This document shows, in pieces, positions 52,470-60,462 of a stretch of DNA of 64,000 nucleotides; within the stretch, counting starts at the first letter, position 1, and every line of letters starts with the position of its first letter. A program made the translations under genes and the position numbers. The stretch is taken from positions 62,001-126,000 of the forward strand of contig JACUUX010000003.1 in NCBI GenBank assembly GCA_014859105.1. Direction: 5' to 3'. A model generated the notes under the pieces. The model was given only the letters and a program-made list of their open reading frames with translations, was not told where the DNA came from and ran no database searches. This stretch comes from Nitrospirota bacterium (GTDB taxonomy: Bacteria > Nitrospirota > Thermodesulfovibrionia > Thermodesulfovibrionales > SM23-35).

Positions 52470-53774
52470 ATGTATTTACTTTATAGTCTCATATATATAA
52501 TTGCTCTGACCTTCTTATTCCCTTTTGAATATTTCAAAAGGGAAAAAGATCTCAGAAAAAGATGGCTTAGAGAAAAGTTTGGATTCTTTACTTCATTATT
52601 CATCCTTCATCCCCCGTCGTTCATCTGGATTCACGCAGTATCTGTGGGAGAGGTAATTGCTGCTACGCCGTTGCTTAAAAGCCTGAGGAAAAGATATCCA
52701 TCAAAAGAAATTATCCTGTCAACAATCACTGATACCGGCCAGAAGGTAGCAAAAGAAAGAGCACCCGGGGGGACAGTGGTCGTTTATTTGCCTTTTGATA
52801 TTGCTTTTATTTTTAAATCATTGTTAAAAAAAATAAAACCAGAGATCTTAATTGTAATCGAGACAGAATTATGGCCAAATCTGCTAAGGGTCTTTAAGGA
52901 AAACAATGTTCCGGTTATTCTCCTCAATGGCAGAATCTCTGAAAAATCATTTAAAGGATATCGCAGGATTTCATTCTTTATGAGACGGGTGCTTTCGTAT
53001 GTTGATTTCTTCGGAATGCAGAATGAAGTATATGCTGATAGGATAAAAAGCCTCGTTGCTAACAATAGCAGCAGGATTGCAAATTTAGGAAATTTTAAAT
53101 TCGACACGACACCCTCATCACATATCCCTGACTGGGCAGGTGAGATAAAACACCCTGTGATCATAGCGGGCAGTACTCACGAGGGAGAGGAGGAGTTCAT
53201 ATCATCTGTTTATCTCGAACTTAAAAAGGATTTTCCTGATCTAAATCTCATCATTGCTCCACGGCATCCAGAAAGGTTTAAGTTAGTTGGAGATATGCTC
53301 AAATCAAAAGGAATCTCATTTATTAAGCGTTCAGAGTTCAGAACTTCTAATCCCCCCGTCCCCCCTTTAGCAAAGGGGGGTGAGGGGGGATTTTCCGAAC
53401 TCCAAACTTTTGCTGGCACTATTATCCTTCTTGACACAGTAGGAGAACTATCGGCTGTCTATGGTGTATCCGATATCACAATCATCGGCAAGAGTTTCAA
53501 AGGCTACGGAGGACAGAATCCATTTGAACCCGCTTTCTGGGGTAAGCCCATATTATGTGGCCCGCATATGGAGAATTTCCCTGTTATCCAGGATTTCTAC
53601 AAAGCAGGGGCCGCCACTGAAGTAAAAGAAGAGGAGCTTTATTTAAAATTGAGGGAACTGCTTACAATGCCTGAAAAAGCAAAGGATATTGGTTTAAAAG
53701 CACAGGAACTTTACAGAAAAAATTCAGGCGCTGTCGAGGAGGCAATGAAGGTTATTGAAAGGTATATTTCTTAA
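52470..53774 (+). CDS. waaA: 3-deoxy-D-manno-octulosonic acid (Kdo) transferase
   Basis: Adds Kdo to lipid A at the inner membrane. It is 434 residues, with an N-terminal membrane anchor (about 4-22). Family blocks: WIHAVSVGEVIAATPLL, LSTITDTGQKVA, ETELWPNLLR, LLNGRISEKSFKGY, GSTHEGEEE, APRHPERF and the C-terminal GQNPFEPAFWGKPILCGPHM. A roughly 28-residue insert (about 286-314) with a Pro- and Gly-rich centre comes from a GC palindrome flanked by heptamers (DNA 53328-53410). Last gene of the lipid A group. Confidence 0.95.
   Translation: MYLLYSLIYIIALTFLFPFEYFKREKDLRKRWLREKFGFFTSLFILHPPSFIWIHAVSVGEVIAATPLLKSLRKRYPSKEIILSTITDTGQKVAKERAPGGTVVVYLPFDIAFIFKSLLKKIKPEILIVIETELWPNLLRVFKENNVPVILLNGRISEKSFKGYRRISFFMRRVLSYVDFFGMQNEVYADRIKSLVANNSSRIANLGNFKFDTTPSSHIPDWAGEIKHPVIIAGSTHEGEEEFISSVYLELKKDFPDLNLIIAPRHPERFKLVGDMLKSKGISFIKRSEFRTSNPPVPPLAKGGEGGFSELQTFAGTIILLDTVGELSAVYGVSDITIIGKSFKGYGGQNPFEPAFWGKPILCGPHMENFPVIQDFYKAGAATEVKEEELYLKLRELLTMPEKAKDIGLKAQELYRKNSGAVEEAMKVIERYIS
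53328..53412. repeat. Palindrome flanked by heptamers in waaA
   Basis: CGTTCAG AGTTCAG AACTTCT leads into AATCCCCCCGTCCCCCC-TTTAGCAAA-GGGGGG...GGGGGGATT (53349-53392), then TTCCGAA CTCCAAA CTTTTGC. Both repeat classes are thus nested at one site, as also in purL. The frame reads straight through (RTSNPPVPPLAKGGEGGFSE). Confidence 0.9.
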
Positions 53775-53993
53775 CCCGAAAACTGCAGAGGGAATAGGCT
53801 TGTTTGTTTTTAAATATTTATTTGAGAAGACGAAAAGCGAAAATTCAAAAGTAAAGATGCAACCCCTTTTACTCTTTCTTTCAACGAAAGTCGCTGTGCT
53901 TAATTTATTACTCTTCATATAGTTTACAATTGCAAATCTTAGTGATCTTATCGAATAATGTTGTGTGAAAACATCTCTTTTTAGCAATTTAAT

Positions 53994-54584
53994 ATGATGA
54001 AAGTAAACATAGAAGAAAAGAAACAGAAACTCTATGCTATATACGATCAATATGAGAAAGATGTGGTTGAATTCAAAAAGGCTTCAGCCTGTGTGATAGG
54101 TTGTGCTGACTGCTGTATAGATGTCGGGAAAATCGACATTACCACACTTGAAGGCATTATCATACGTGATAAGATAGTAAAGTTTGAAGAACCACTCAGG
54201 TCAGAAATAAAGGAAAGGTTAGAGAAAAACAGGGTTGAAATTGAACAAAAAAAGCTGGTCCGCTGTGCTTTTCTCAAAGAAGACAAATCCTGCCTGATAT
54301 ATCATATCCGTCCTTTCAGTTGTCGCCAGCTTTATTCAGTTAAAAAATGCAACGGCGCAGCTCCAACCATACACCGCCAGGCAATAGAACTTGCCAGGCA
54401 GACAGTGAGAGAGATTCAGAGACTTGATTCAAATGGATATTCCGGACATATCAGCTATATACTTTACCTGCTGGACAACAGAAACTTCAGAAGGTCCTAT
54501 CTCCGTGGAAATTTCGAACCGGAAAAAATAGCATTATTCGGGCGAAGTCATAAGATAATGATCAATCGCTTCAGTTCACCGTAA
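53994..54584 (+). CDS. YkgJ-type cysteine-cluster protein
   Basis: 196 residues with the cysteine-cluster signature of the YkgJ (CxxCxxCC-like) family: CVIGCADCC near residue 33-41, CAFLKEDKSC (about 91-100) and FSCRQLY (about 109). These likely bind zinc or an iron-sulfur cluster; the molecular function of the family is not established. The N-terminal and C-terminal parts are helical and charged. No clear operon partner: waaA ends 220 bases upstream. Confidence 0.8.
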   Translation: MMKVNIEEKKQKLYAIYDQYEKDVVEFKKASACVIGCADCCIDVGKIDITTLEGIIIRDKIVKFEEPLRSEIKERLEKNRVEIEQKKLVRCAFLKEDKSCLIYHIRPFSCRQLYSVKKCNGAAPTIHRQAIELARQTVREIQRLDSNGYSGHISYILYLLDNRNFRRSYLRGNFEPEKIALFGRSHKIMINRFSSP

Positions 54585-55194
54585 AATTTGTCTTTAGTTC
54601 TTGTGATGATTAACAGTGCCATCAAATCCAGGTCTTAAAAATTCCTTGCTCTTTCTTAAATCTTTTTGTAACGTCCCTACGGAGGAGGGGTGTAGGGATT
54701 TTAAGAAGTTTTCGGGAAATATCAGAGCCTGCTCTTTTAAAGGGAATGGGCTTTTTTATTTTATAGTATAAATACACGAACTCAGGGGGAAAGAAAATAT
54801 GTCAATACGCAAGTCTGTCCCTGACCTAACAGTTTTACTTTCTCACAGTTATGCGCAAAAGTATCACTTCCTGATATCTGTTCAATTCCCATTCAAGCAA
54901 ATAGAGCAAGATAGGACATGGGCATTTCTTTCGATTTGAATGACACGGTTGTCAAAATCGGCACAGCGCTCAATACGAGGAGAAATACGCGTTTCTTGGA
55001 GAAATGTTGTGATACGGCCAAAGTCTGACCGCAGAACGTTTGTGTCACCTACAGAGAGAGAGGATGCCCACATATCAAAATTTAATGATTTCTGTTCGAA
55101 AGAGTGTATAACGGTTCGGGGCTAAAAGAAGTTGCCGAAGACAATTTGGGGAAATCTTTGATTTCCCCTTTATCCGCTGTTATACGCCGTTGCC
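54585..55194. other. 610-bp stretch without a confirmed gene
   Basis: It contains copy 1 of a 73-bp terminator-like repeat (54685-54757). Around 54880-55125 both strands are open for about 60 codons. The minus-strand reading (LRSDFGRITTFLQETR and IERCADFDNRVIQIE) looks more protein-like and could be a fragment of an older gene, but I cannot name it. No start signal was found for either. Confidence 0.45.
54685..54757 (+). repeat. 73-bp terminator-like repeat, copy 1
   Basis: It matches 58540-58612 at 69 of 73 bases. It contains TTTTCGGGAAATATCAG and ends in AGCCTGCTCTT...GGGCTTTTTT, a hairpin plus T-run on the plus strand. It lies 100 bases after the YkgJ-type gene, where it could terminate transcription. 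Confidence 0.75.
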
Positions 55195-55461
55195 CTAATA
55201 AGATTTTTGTTCTTGTAATTTTTCCTGTATCCAGAGATTTATAAGGGTATCAGCGGAGATGCCTCTCTCTCGTGCAATGGCCTGAATTCGTTCAGATAAT
55301 GTCTTATCCAAGGCATAATAGGTTAATTCAGATTCAATATCTACTTCAAACTTTGCCTCTTTCGTTTTATCCCAAAAATCTGACAGATTATGTGTGTCCC
55401 AGAAATCACCGATTTCCTTATAAGACCTTGCCTTGGACAACGAACTCCTACCTTTGTTCAT
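55195..55461 (-). CDS. CopG/BrnA-type antitoxin
   Basis: 88 residues from the ATG at 55461, chosen because AAAGGAG stands 5 bases before it (the longer frame to 55479 adds 6 residues). The N-terminal part has FWDTHNLSDFWDKT, common in antitoxins paired with BrnT-like toxins, and the C-terminal SERIQAIARERGISADTLINLWI is a CopG/ribbon-helix-helix-like DNA-binding segment. The start lies 14 bases inside the toxin gene. It probably neutralises the toxin and represses the shared promoter. Confidence 0.82.
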   Translation of the reverse strand: MNKGRSSLSKARSYKEIGDFWDTHNLSDFWDKTKEAKFEVDIESELTYYALDKTLSERIQAIARERGISADTLINLWIQEKLQEQKSY

Positions 55462-55732
55462 ATTTTCTCCTTTCAGCATGTGTCATATCTCTTGCCGATA
55501 AAATAAGGGCGCTACCATCCTTTTTATACACAAAAAAGACAATAAGATATCGCCCGCTATTAGTTTGCCCCATTGCAGCATAAACATTTTCTCCTTCACG
55601 ATGTCCTTTTTCAACAAATCTAAAATAAGGTTTTCTATCCAAGACTTCCTTGACTTCATTTTGTGAGACATTATGTTTTTGTATAAGTTTTTCAATAATT
55701 TCATCAAGCCAGATTATCCTCTTAATTTTCAA
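55448..55732 (-). CDS. BrnT-family toxin
   Basis: 94 residues. Features of the BrnT fold, an RNase-type type II toxin: start IKRIIWLDEIIEKL, middle EVLDRKPYFRFV and GQTNSGRYLIVFFVY, and the C-terminal ILSARDMTHAERRKYEQ, a strong family tail. It is first in the operon with its antitoxin second, the usual BrnT/BrnA order. Confidence 0.86.
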   Translation of the reverse strand: MKIKRIIWLDEIIEKLIQKHNVSQNEVKEVLDRKPYFRFVEKGHREGENVYAAMGQTNSGRYLIVFFVYKKDGSALILSARDMTHAERRKYEQR

Positions 55733-56430
55733 TTACCCATGCCTCTTTCATATTCTATCAAATGAAATAACTTTTTGAGTAAGGGCAATGGCATATAACG
55801 TGTTAACAATAGCACCGAGTGCTTATATACTCCCATTTTGGGGGTTATAGTTGCACCTGTCGCTGATATCCTACCTGTAGATTTCCTGTTCTAATCTACA
55901 TCATTTTTACTTTTTTATAAAGTGTGAAGTACAGGAAGAACGTGACGGAGGTCAGTACCTCTCTCCTTTCATTGTTTAAACCATAATTTTTTTATCATGA
56001 ACAAACTTATAGAGATTTCGGATAGGGAATTTCTTGCTGGCATCCAAGAGGTTACTATTAGTCAAGCCGGGGAGAGGTAATCCAGAAAAACCTGGATGCC
56101 TGCTAATCCAGAAGGCTTTCGGGACGGGCATGACGAACAGGAAATGTTTATGAACGAAAAGGGGCTATGGCTTTTTCAGGACATAATCGTGTGGGCCGAT
56201 ACGACGGAGAAGGTAATGGTCAGAATGTATTTCAAAGGTAAACCGATAAAACATATCTATGCTTGCCTCCCAGGCATTGTTTTTTAAGTCAATTTATCTA
56301 AACACTCTTTTTTCCGATGGACAGGCCCATTAAATTGAAGGAGGATGCGGGCAAGTGATAATAAGGTGATACAATGGGATTTTGCTTGACAGGAAGGATT
56401 TCTTCCGGATACTGTTAACGGGTTTTAAAA
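55733..56430. other. Gene-poor region with short ORFs
   Basis: About 0.7 kb between the toxin and the nucleotidyltransferase. Two short plus-strand frames occur: 55997-56080 (27 codons, MNKLIEISDREFLAGIQEV) and 56096-56287 (63 codons, with GLWLFQDIIVWADTTEKV). They are 15 bases apart and could be broken parts of one former gene. Neither has a clear ribosome site and no family is recognised. Confidence 0.4.
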
Positions 56431-56931
56431 TTGATTATATTGAGTACAAAGACCATGAAAAAGCCGCTAAGTATTTCGAGATGTCAGCTCGGTTTAAGCA
56501 AGAGTTTTATTTCCAAGTATTTCCGGATTCTTCTTAAGAAACAGATACTAAAAAAGGAGAAAGGCAAATTAGTTGTAGCTGATAACGCGTCTGTTAAAGC
56601 AGTCAAGATACTGCTTAACGTGAGAAGAATAGATACGCGAATATTCGGTAAATATCCCTTTGTTACCGCGGTCGGGTTGTACGGAAGTTGTGCCAGAGAC
56701 GAAAACACAGAGGATTCGGATGTGGATTTATGGGTGAGGGTCAAGGATGTTGAAGAATCAAAAATTGCCTCTTTGACATCTGAAGTAAATAAAAAAATAA
56801 AGAATACAAAACTGTTTTTTTTGAATGACAAAAAAATAGAGAAACTCAGAAAAGAAGACACAATGTTTTATCACTCACTATCTTTCGGGTCAATAATTTT
56901 ATACGGAGATAAGGATGCAGTTTCGGTTTAA
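56431..56931 (+). CDS. HTH-nucleotidyltransferase (MNT-type) protein
   Basis: 166 residues. An N-terminal winged-helix segment (LGLSKSFISKYFRILLKKQIL) precedes a minimal nucleotidyltransferase domain with GLYGSCARDENTEDSDVDLWV, the GS-x-AR-...-SD-x-D-L metal motif. Such proteins are usually antitoxins of HEPN/MNT systems, adding AMP to a HEPN toxin. The frame begins at a TTG with no ribosome site, so the true start may be lost. The next frame (from 56915, MQFRFKNCIGKGL) looks like the first residues of a HEPN partner but then loses similarity. Confidence 0.7.
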   Translation: MIILSTKTMKKPLSISRCQLGLSKSFISKYFRILLKKQILKKEKGKLVVADNASVKAVKILLNVRRIDTRIFGKYPFVTAVGLYGSCARDENTEDSDVDLWVRVKDVEESKIASLTSEVNKKIKNTKLFFLNDKKIEKLRKEDTMFYHSLSFGSIILYGDKDAVSV

Positions 56932-57118
56932 GAACTGCATAGGGAAAGGACTATGTTTGCAGCTCACCTATCTTTTCTTCCTCAAGATGGCTGATGAACG
57001 GTTGAAGCCTCCATACAATCAAAAAAGTCAGATCCCTTCAGGCTTTGACTGGAAAAGTCTTGTAAACGAAGAGAGATATGACCCTTTATTTCAAACCCTT
57101 TTTTACTGGGTGAGGTGA
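56915..57118 (+). pseudogene. Possible HEPN partner remnant
   Basis: A 67-codon frame overlapping the end of the MNT gene (17 bases). Only the first about 13 residues (MQFRFKNCIGKGL) resemble the starts of HEPN proteins that follow MNT genes. The rest has no recognisable HEPN helices or R-x4-6-H site, and it overlaps an opposite-strand fragment (MCEFC protein). Probably a truncated gene. Confidence 0.25.
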
Positions 57119-57254
57119 AAAGAGATATGAAAGAGCTTAGAAATGCCTTCAGTTTTTCCTCAGAGCTTACCTGATGGAATATCTCTTCAGTATAGTTTCT
57201 GATGTTTTCATGCCATTTTTGCCCTTCTCCATGCTTTGTGCAAAACTCACACAT
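56982..57254 (-). pseudogene. Truncated MCEFC-type cysteine protein
   Basis: It starts MCEFCTKHGEGQKWHENIRN, very like the N-terminus of small proteins I recall from Deltaproteobacteria beginning MCEYC-x-HGEGKKWY and followed by ferredoxin-like domains. After about 45 residues the sequence turns Ser/Phe-rich and ends at codon 90 where it meets the MNT/HEPN fragment. It starts 2 bases after the dnaJ-like stop, so it was the second gene of that transcript. The 3' part is likely lost by recombination. Confidence 0.4.
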
Positions 57255-57256
57255 GT

Positions 57257-58126
57257 TTAAATATTAAATACTTTTTTAATAAAATCAACAATCATCTGTG
57301 GTAGCGAATGTTTTATTTTAACCTCCAGGTAGAGGTCACCAGGCTCTCCCCCATATTTTCCATTACCACCCTGGCCTTTCAGCCTTATCTTCTGACCATT
57401 CTTGATCCTCTCTGGAATCCTTATCAGTATATCTTTTGATCTTCCCCATCTCTTTCCTGCAGGATATTCTATTTTTCTACCAATATCTTCCGGACTGATA
57501 GAGATTGTATCACGCAAATCTTTTCCTCTCTCAGGAATTTCCAGCTCTTCTAAAAGTCTCTTCTGGAAATGGCCAAAAAGCTTAGTCAATATTTTTAAAG
57601 GTAAAGGCACCCGATGGCCTGGCTGGTATATAGTCTCCTTTCTGGACTGCCAGTCTTTCTGAAAAGCCCTGTCCATAGGATCAAATCCAAAGTTAAAGAA
57701 TACTCCCCTAGCAGAAAAACCCGGCCTTCTGAATCCAAAAGTCCGGTACCGGGGGCCATAGAAATCGGTCTGGCTGAAAAACTCTCCCGGTTTTCGAAAA
57801 CCAGAGAACATCCTGGCAAACTCTTCAAATATCTGATTAATATCAGAGCCCCTGAATATATCCTCCTCTGAATAGGTCTTTCTGAAATGAGTATAGGCAT
57901 TTGAGCCATGGCTTTGCCTTAAAGTGTCAAATTCTTTTCTTTTCACGGGATCGCTCAATGTAGCATAGGCCTCGTTGATCTGTTTCATCCTTTGTGTGGC
58001 TTCCGGGTCACCACCAGTTCTGTCAGGGTGGTATCTAAAGGCCAATTTTCTATATACCCTCTTTATCTCCTCCGGGCTGGCCTCTTCATTTACGCCTAAT
58101 ATCCTGTAATAATCAATTTGATTCAT
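57257..58126 (-). CDS. DnaJ-family co-chaperone (CbpA-like)
   Basis: 289 residues. The J domain is at about 4-68, with HPD in RYHPDRTGGDPEA activating the DnaK ATPase. A Gly/Phe-rich linker follows (about 100-150: RTFGFRRPGFSARGVFF). One C-terminal substrate-binding domain is at about 205-280 (ERIKNGQKIRLKGQGG, GEPGDLYLEVKIK). There is no zinc-finger region, so it is CbpA-like, and shorter than usual with a single C-terminal domain. Confidence 0.88.
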   Translation of the reverse strand: MNQIDYYRILGVNEEASPEEIKRVYRKLAFRYHPDRTGGDPEATQRMKQINEAYATLSDPVKRKEFDTLRQSHGSNAYTHFRKTYSEEDIFRGSDINQIFEEFARMFSGFRKPGEFFSQTDFYGPRYRTFGFRRPGFSARGVFFNFGFDPMDRAFQKDWQSRKETIYQPGHRVPLPLKILTKLFGHFQKRLLEELEIPERGKDLRDTISISPEDIGRKIEYPAGKRWGRSKDILIRIPERIKNGQKIRLKGQGGNGKYGGEPGDLYLEVKIKHSLPQMIVDFIKKVFNI

Positions 58127-58246
58127 GTTAATACCCTATCTTAATAAATTCTCTTTTAAGGATGCTACTGATAAGATGGGCCATAGGTGGTTTTGAGTAT
58201 GGATAAGAGTAGCAGATTCCATATTTTCTGGAAACTCACCTCAGGG

Positions 58247-58434
58247 GCCTGGCTGTTGATAAAGCTGTTAAGACCTTTGGAAAGATAGATATTCTCATAA
58301 ATAACGCTGGTGTCGCGGTCTGGAAACCGTTAAAAAATCAAAATCTTGCTGATATTGAAGATCAGATCAGGACAAACCTTGAAGGGCTTATCAAGATGAC
58401 CTGGACATATCTTCCCCATATAAGTGATATTAAT
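58247..58434 (+). pseudogene. Short-chain dehydrogenase/reductase fragment
   Basis: About 60 codons read like the middle of an SDR enzyme: AVKTFGKIDILINNAGVAVW with the NNAG motif, then a helix ending IRTNLEGLIKMTW. The N-terminal TGxxxGxG cofactor site, the catalytic Tyr-x-x-x-Lys and the C-terminus are absent, and no start is present. It is a gene remnant, so an intact SDR gene once lay here or was brought in partially. Confidence 0.75.
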
Positions 58435-58539
58435 GTCTGGGACTATTATATCATTTGGATATGCTTCTCCCCGAAAGCTGACTTCTGATGTGTTACAAAG
58501 CCCCTGTATTTTGAGCTATATTTTGCCATCATCCCGGGG

Positions 58540-58612
58540 GAGGGGTGTGGGGATTTTAAGAAGTTTTCGGGAAATATCAGAGCCTGCTCTTCTAAAGAGA
58601 ACGGGCTTTTTT
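58540..58612 (+). repeat. 73-bp terminator-like repeat, copy 2
   Basis: It differs from the copy at 54685-54757 at four positions. Three of them lie in the terminal hairpin (CTCTTCTAAAGAGAACGGG against CTCTTTTAAAGGGAATGGG), two in one arm. Oriented the same way, it lies after the SDR fragment. Confidence 0.75.
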
Positions 58613-58634
58613 CTTTTTTGTTACTGACTGATTA

Positions 58635-59027
58635 TTAAGACTCAAGGTATTCTTTAAGACTTATGATCCTCACATTTTTATACACCCCCAGTTTTAGCAT
58701 ATCTTTGTCGTCAGTAACAATAACATCAGCATGACCACTCAGGGCACATTCGAGTATCCTGTTATCAGACTCATCTCTTAATATTCCTATCCTTTTCATT
58801 GGGGTAATAAGTTCTCCGAGCTCTGATAGCGTAACAGCAACATGGCTGAGAGCTTCACGGTCACGGCTGAATTTTGATGAAAGCACAGATAACACTTCAT
58901 TGATAATTTCCTTTGAGATAAGGAGAATGTCATCTCCTTCGATAATCTTTGAGATAGCTTTTTTAGCCTGACTTCGGGGAATAACAAGTGCAGATATAAA
59001 AATATTTGTGTCAAATACGACCCTCAT
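58635..59027 (-). CDS. PIN-domain toxin
   Basis: 130 residues; a PIN-fold RNase of the putative-toxin PIN family. Catalytic acids: FDTNIFISAL (Asp 5), KEIINEVLSVL (Glu about 43), ESDNRILECAL (Asp about 88) and VTDDKDML (Asp about 106-107). Starts within the last 4 bases of its antitoxin gene (ATGA overlap). The likely action is RNA cleavage when antitoxin is lost. Confidence 0.9.
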   Translation of the reverse strand: MRVVFDTNIFISALVIPRSQAKKAISKIIEGDDILLISKEIINEVLSVLSSKFSRDREALSHVAVTLSELGELITPMKRIGILRDESDNRILECALSGHADVIVTDDKDMLKLGVYKNVRIISLKEYLES

Positions 59028-59260
59028 TTTTTGAGATAGCTCTCAAGGTCTTTTTCCGTAAGAATGCCTTTTTCTTTTGCCTTTCGGCTCCAATATTCTT
59101 CTATTTGGTAAAATTCCTTTTTGAGCCTCTCTTTTCTGGCAAGGCGAAGCGCATCCTGAATAACAGCACTCAGGGTTTTGCCTTCTTCTCGGGCTTTTTC
59201 CTCCGCCTCTTTGGCAAGCTCGGGAGGAAGAGAAATTGTCTTCTTTACAGCGGTTGCCAC
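59024..59260 (-). CDS. Ribbon-helix-helix antitoxin for the PIN toxin
   Basis: 78 residues. The frame extends upstream to 59353, but a GTG at 59260 preceded by GGAGGTGATATA gives a start just before TAVKKTISLPPELAKEAEEKAREEG, the ribbon strand and helix of an RHH DNA-binding domain. The C-terminal part (FYQIEEYWSRKAKEKG) is the likely toxin-wrapping helix. It probably represses its own promoter as a toxin-antitoxin complex. Confidence 0.85.
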   Translation of the reverse strand: MATAVKKTISLPPELAKEAEEKAREEGKTLSAVIQDALRLARKERLKKEFYQIEEYWSRKAKEKGILTEKDLESYLKK

Positions 59261-59488
59261 TATATCACCTCCTTTCCGGTATGAATAAATACTACCATAA
59301 TATTCTTGAAATATTCCACATTTCAGCTCATAGCTAATAAGCTCAAGAATCAAGACTTGACCCTACTTACCATGGAGAGACAGTTTCATTCTCGAACTTT
59401 AAGACTGACCCGGCTCACAGATACTTGACCTGAAAAGATAAAATGGTGATAATTCACAATATCATCTCATCGTGAGGGAAAGATTCCT

Positions 59489-59986
59489 ATGGCGGATGAA
59501 CATTCGTTCGATATTGTCAGCAGAGTCGATATACAGGAAGTATCCAATGCTGTGCAGCAGGCTGCGAAAGAAATAAGTCAGCGGTTTGACTTCAGGGGAA
59601 GCAAGAGCAGCATTGATCTTGATAAAGACAAGGCGGAGCTCACGCTCATCTCGGACGATAATTACAAACTGAACAGTCTGACGGATATCCTCAAGGGTAA
59701 GCTCGTGAAGAGAAATGTCTCTTTGAAATCTTTAAACTTCGGGAAGATCGAAAAAGCGGCAGGTGATACAGTAAGGCAGGTTGTAGGTCTCCAACAGGGT
59801 ATACCTGCTGAAAAGGCCAGGGATATTGTGAAGCTTATCAAGGATATGAAACTTAAGGTCCAGTCTGAAATTCAGAAAGACCAGGTGCGTGTCAGGGCGA
59901 AGAAGATAGACGATCTCCAGTCAGTCATAAATATGCTGAAGGAAAAAGATTTCGATTTTCATATCGAATTTGTTAATTACAGATGA
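59489..59986 (+). CDS. yajQ: YajQ-family nucleotide-binding protein
   Basis: 165 residues, the usual length. SFDIVSRVDIQEVSNAVQQA opens the family, RFDFRGSKSSIDLD follows, and VRVRAKKIDDLQSVI lies near the C-terminus. Some members bind cyclic-di-GMP and affect gene expression; others bind RNA. Function here is not known beyond family. ATG with GAGGGA about 10 bases upstream. Confidence 0.93.
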   Translation: MADEHSFDIVSRVDIQEVSNAVQQAAKEISQRFDFRGSKSSIDLDKDKAELTLISDDNYKLNSLTDILKGKLVKRNVSLKSLNFGKIEKAAGDTVRQVVGLQQGIPAEKARDIVKLIKDMKLKVQSEIQKDQVRVRAKKIDDLQSVINMLKEKDFDFHIEFVNYR

Positions 59987-60120
59987 GAGACCCTATCGTG
60001 GCCGTTCCTGCCGACCAGCCCATGCGCTAACCGACGTTAGCAGTAAAACCGACATGGAAAATATGGGACGTGGAGCCTGTCTAATTTTGTTTATGTTAGA
60101 CCTTATCCCACTGAGGCTTC

Positions 60121-60462
60121 TCAGCCGCCGGAGCGTTTTGCTGTGTAGCCCATCTTCCCCAACTCTGCCATGAGTGCGTCTCGGTGGTCGCCCTGGATTT
60201 CGAGAGAAGTATCCTTAACAGTGCCACCCGTACCGAGCTTTGTCTTCAATAGCTTGAGGATCGCCTCCTTTTCCTTCTGCCGCATCTGGAGGCCGTCTAT
60301 GACCGTGACAGACTTCCCGCCCCTGCCTTTCCGTTCAAGCCGGACAGTCACCTTCTGCTGCATAGGATGCACGCTTGCCTGAAGATCATTTTCAACAGGC
60401 TTTTTCTTCAGTTGGATCACTCTGTCTGTGGAGTAGACTAATTTCGATTTTTCGTCGGGCAT
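60121..60462 (-). CDS. yciH: Sui1/eIF1-like translation factor (YciH type)
   Basis: 113 residues. The Sui1 domain covers about 35-108: VTVRLERKGRGGKSVTVIDGL, LKTKLGTGGTVKD and IQGDHRDALMAELGKMGYTAK. Bacterial YciH influences start-codon and initiator-tRNA checking on the 30S subunit. Convergent with yajQ, 134 bases from it. Confidence 0.92.
   Translation of the reverse strand: MPDEKSKLVYSTDRVIQLKKKPVENDLQASVHPMQQKVTVRLERKGRGGKSVTVIDGLQMRQKEKEAILKLLKTKLGTGGTVKDTSLEIQGDHRDALMAELGKMGYTAKRSGG

Larger units (their letters stand above)
58127..58634. other. Intergenic region with SDR fragment and repeat
   Basis: About 0.5 kb between the dnaJ-like gene and the PIN-toxin gene. It holds a fragment of a short-chain dehydrogenase (58247-58434), copy 2 of the 73-bp repeat (58540-58612), and nothing else supported. 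A 67-codon frame at 58424-58627 runs through the repeat and is not called. Confidence 0.6.

Noticed and set aside
54882-55125. Transposase or phage gene in the open frames near 55 kb
   Set aside because: Both strands are open for only about 60 codons and no catalytic motif or start is visible; left as an unnamed fragment.
58424-58627. 67-codon ORF across the second 73-bp repeat
   Set aside because: Half of it is the noncoding repeat itself, and the frame is not kept in the other copy.
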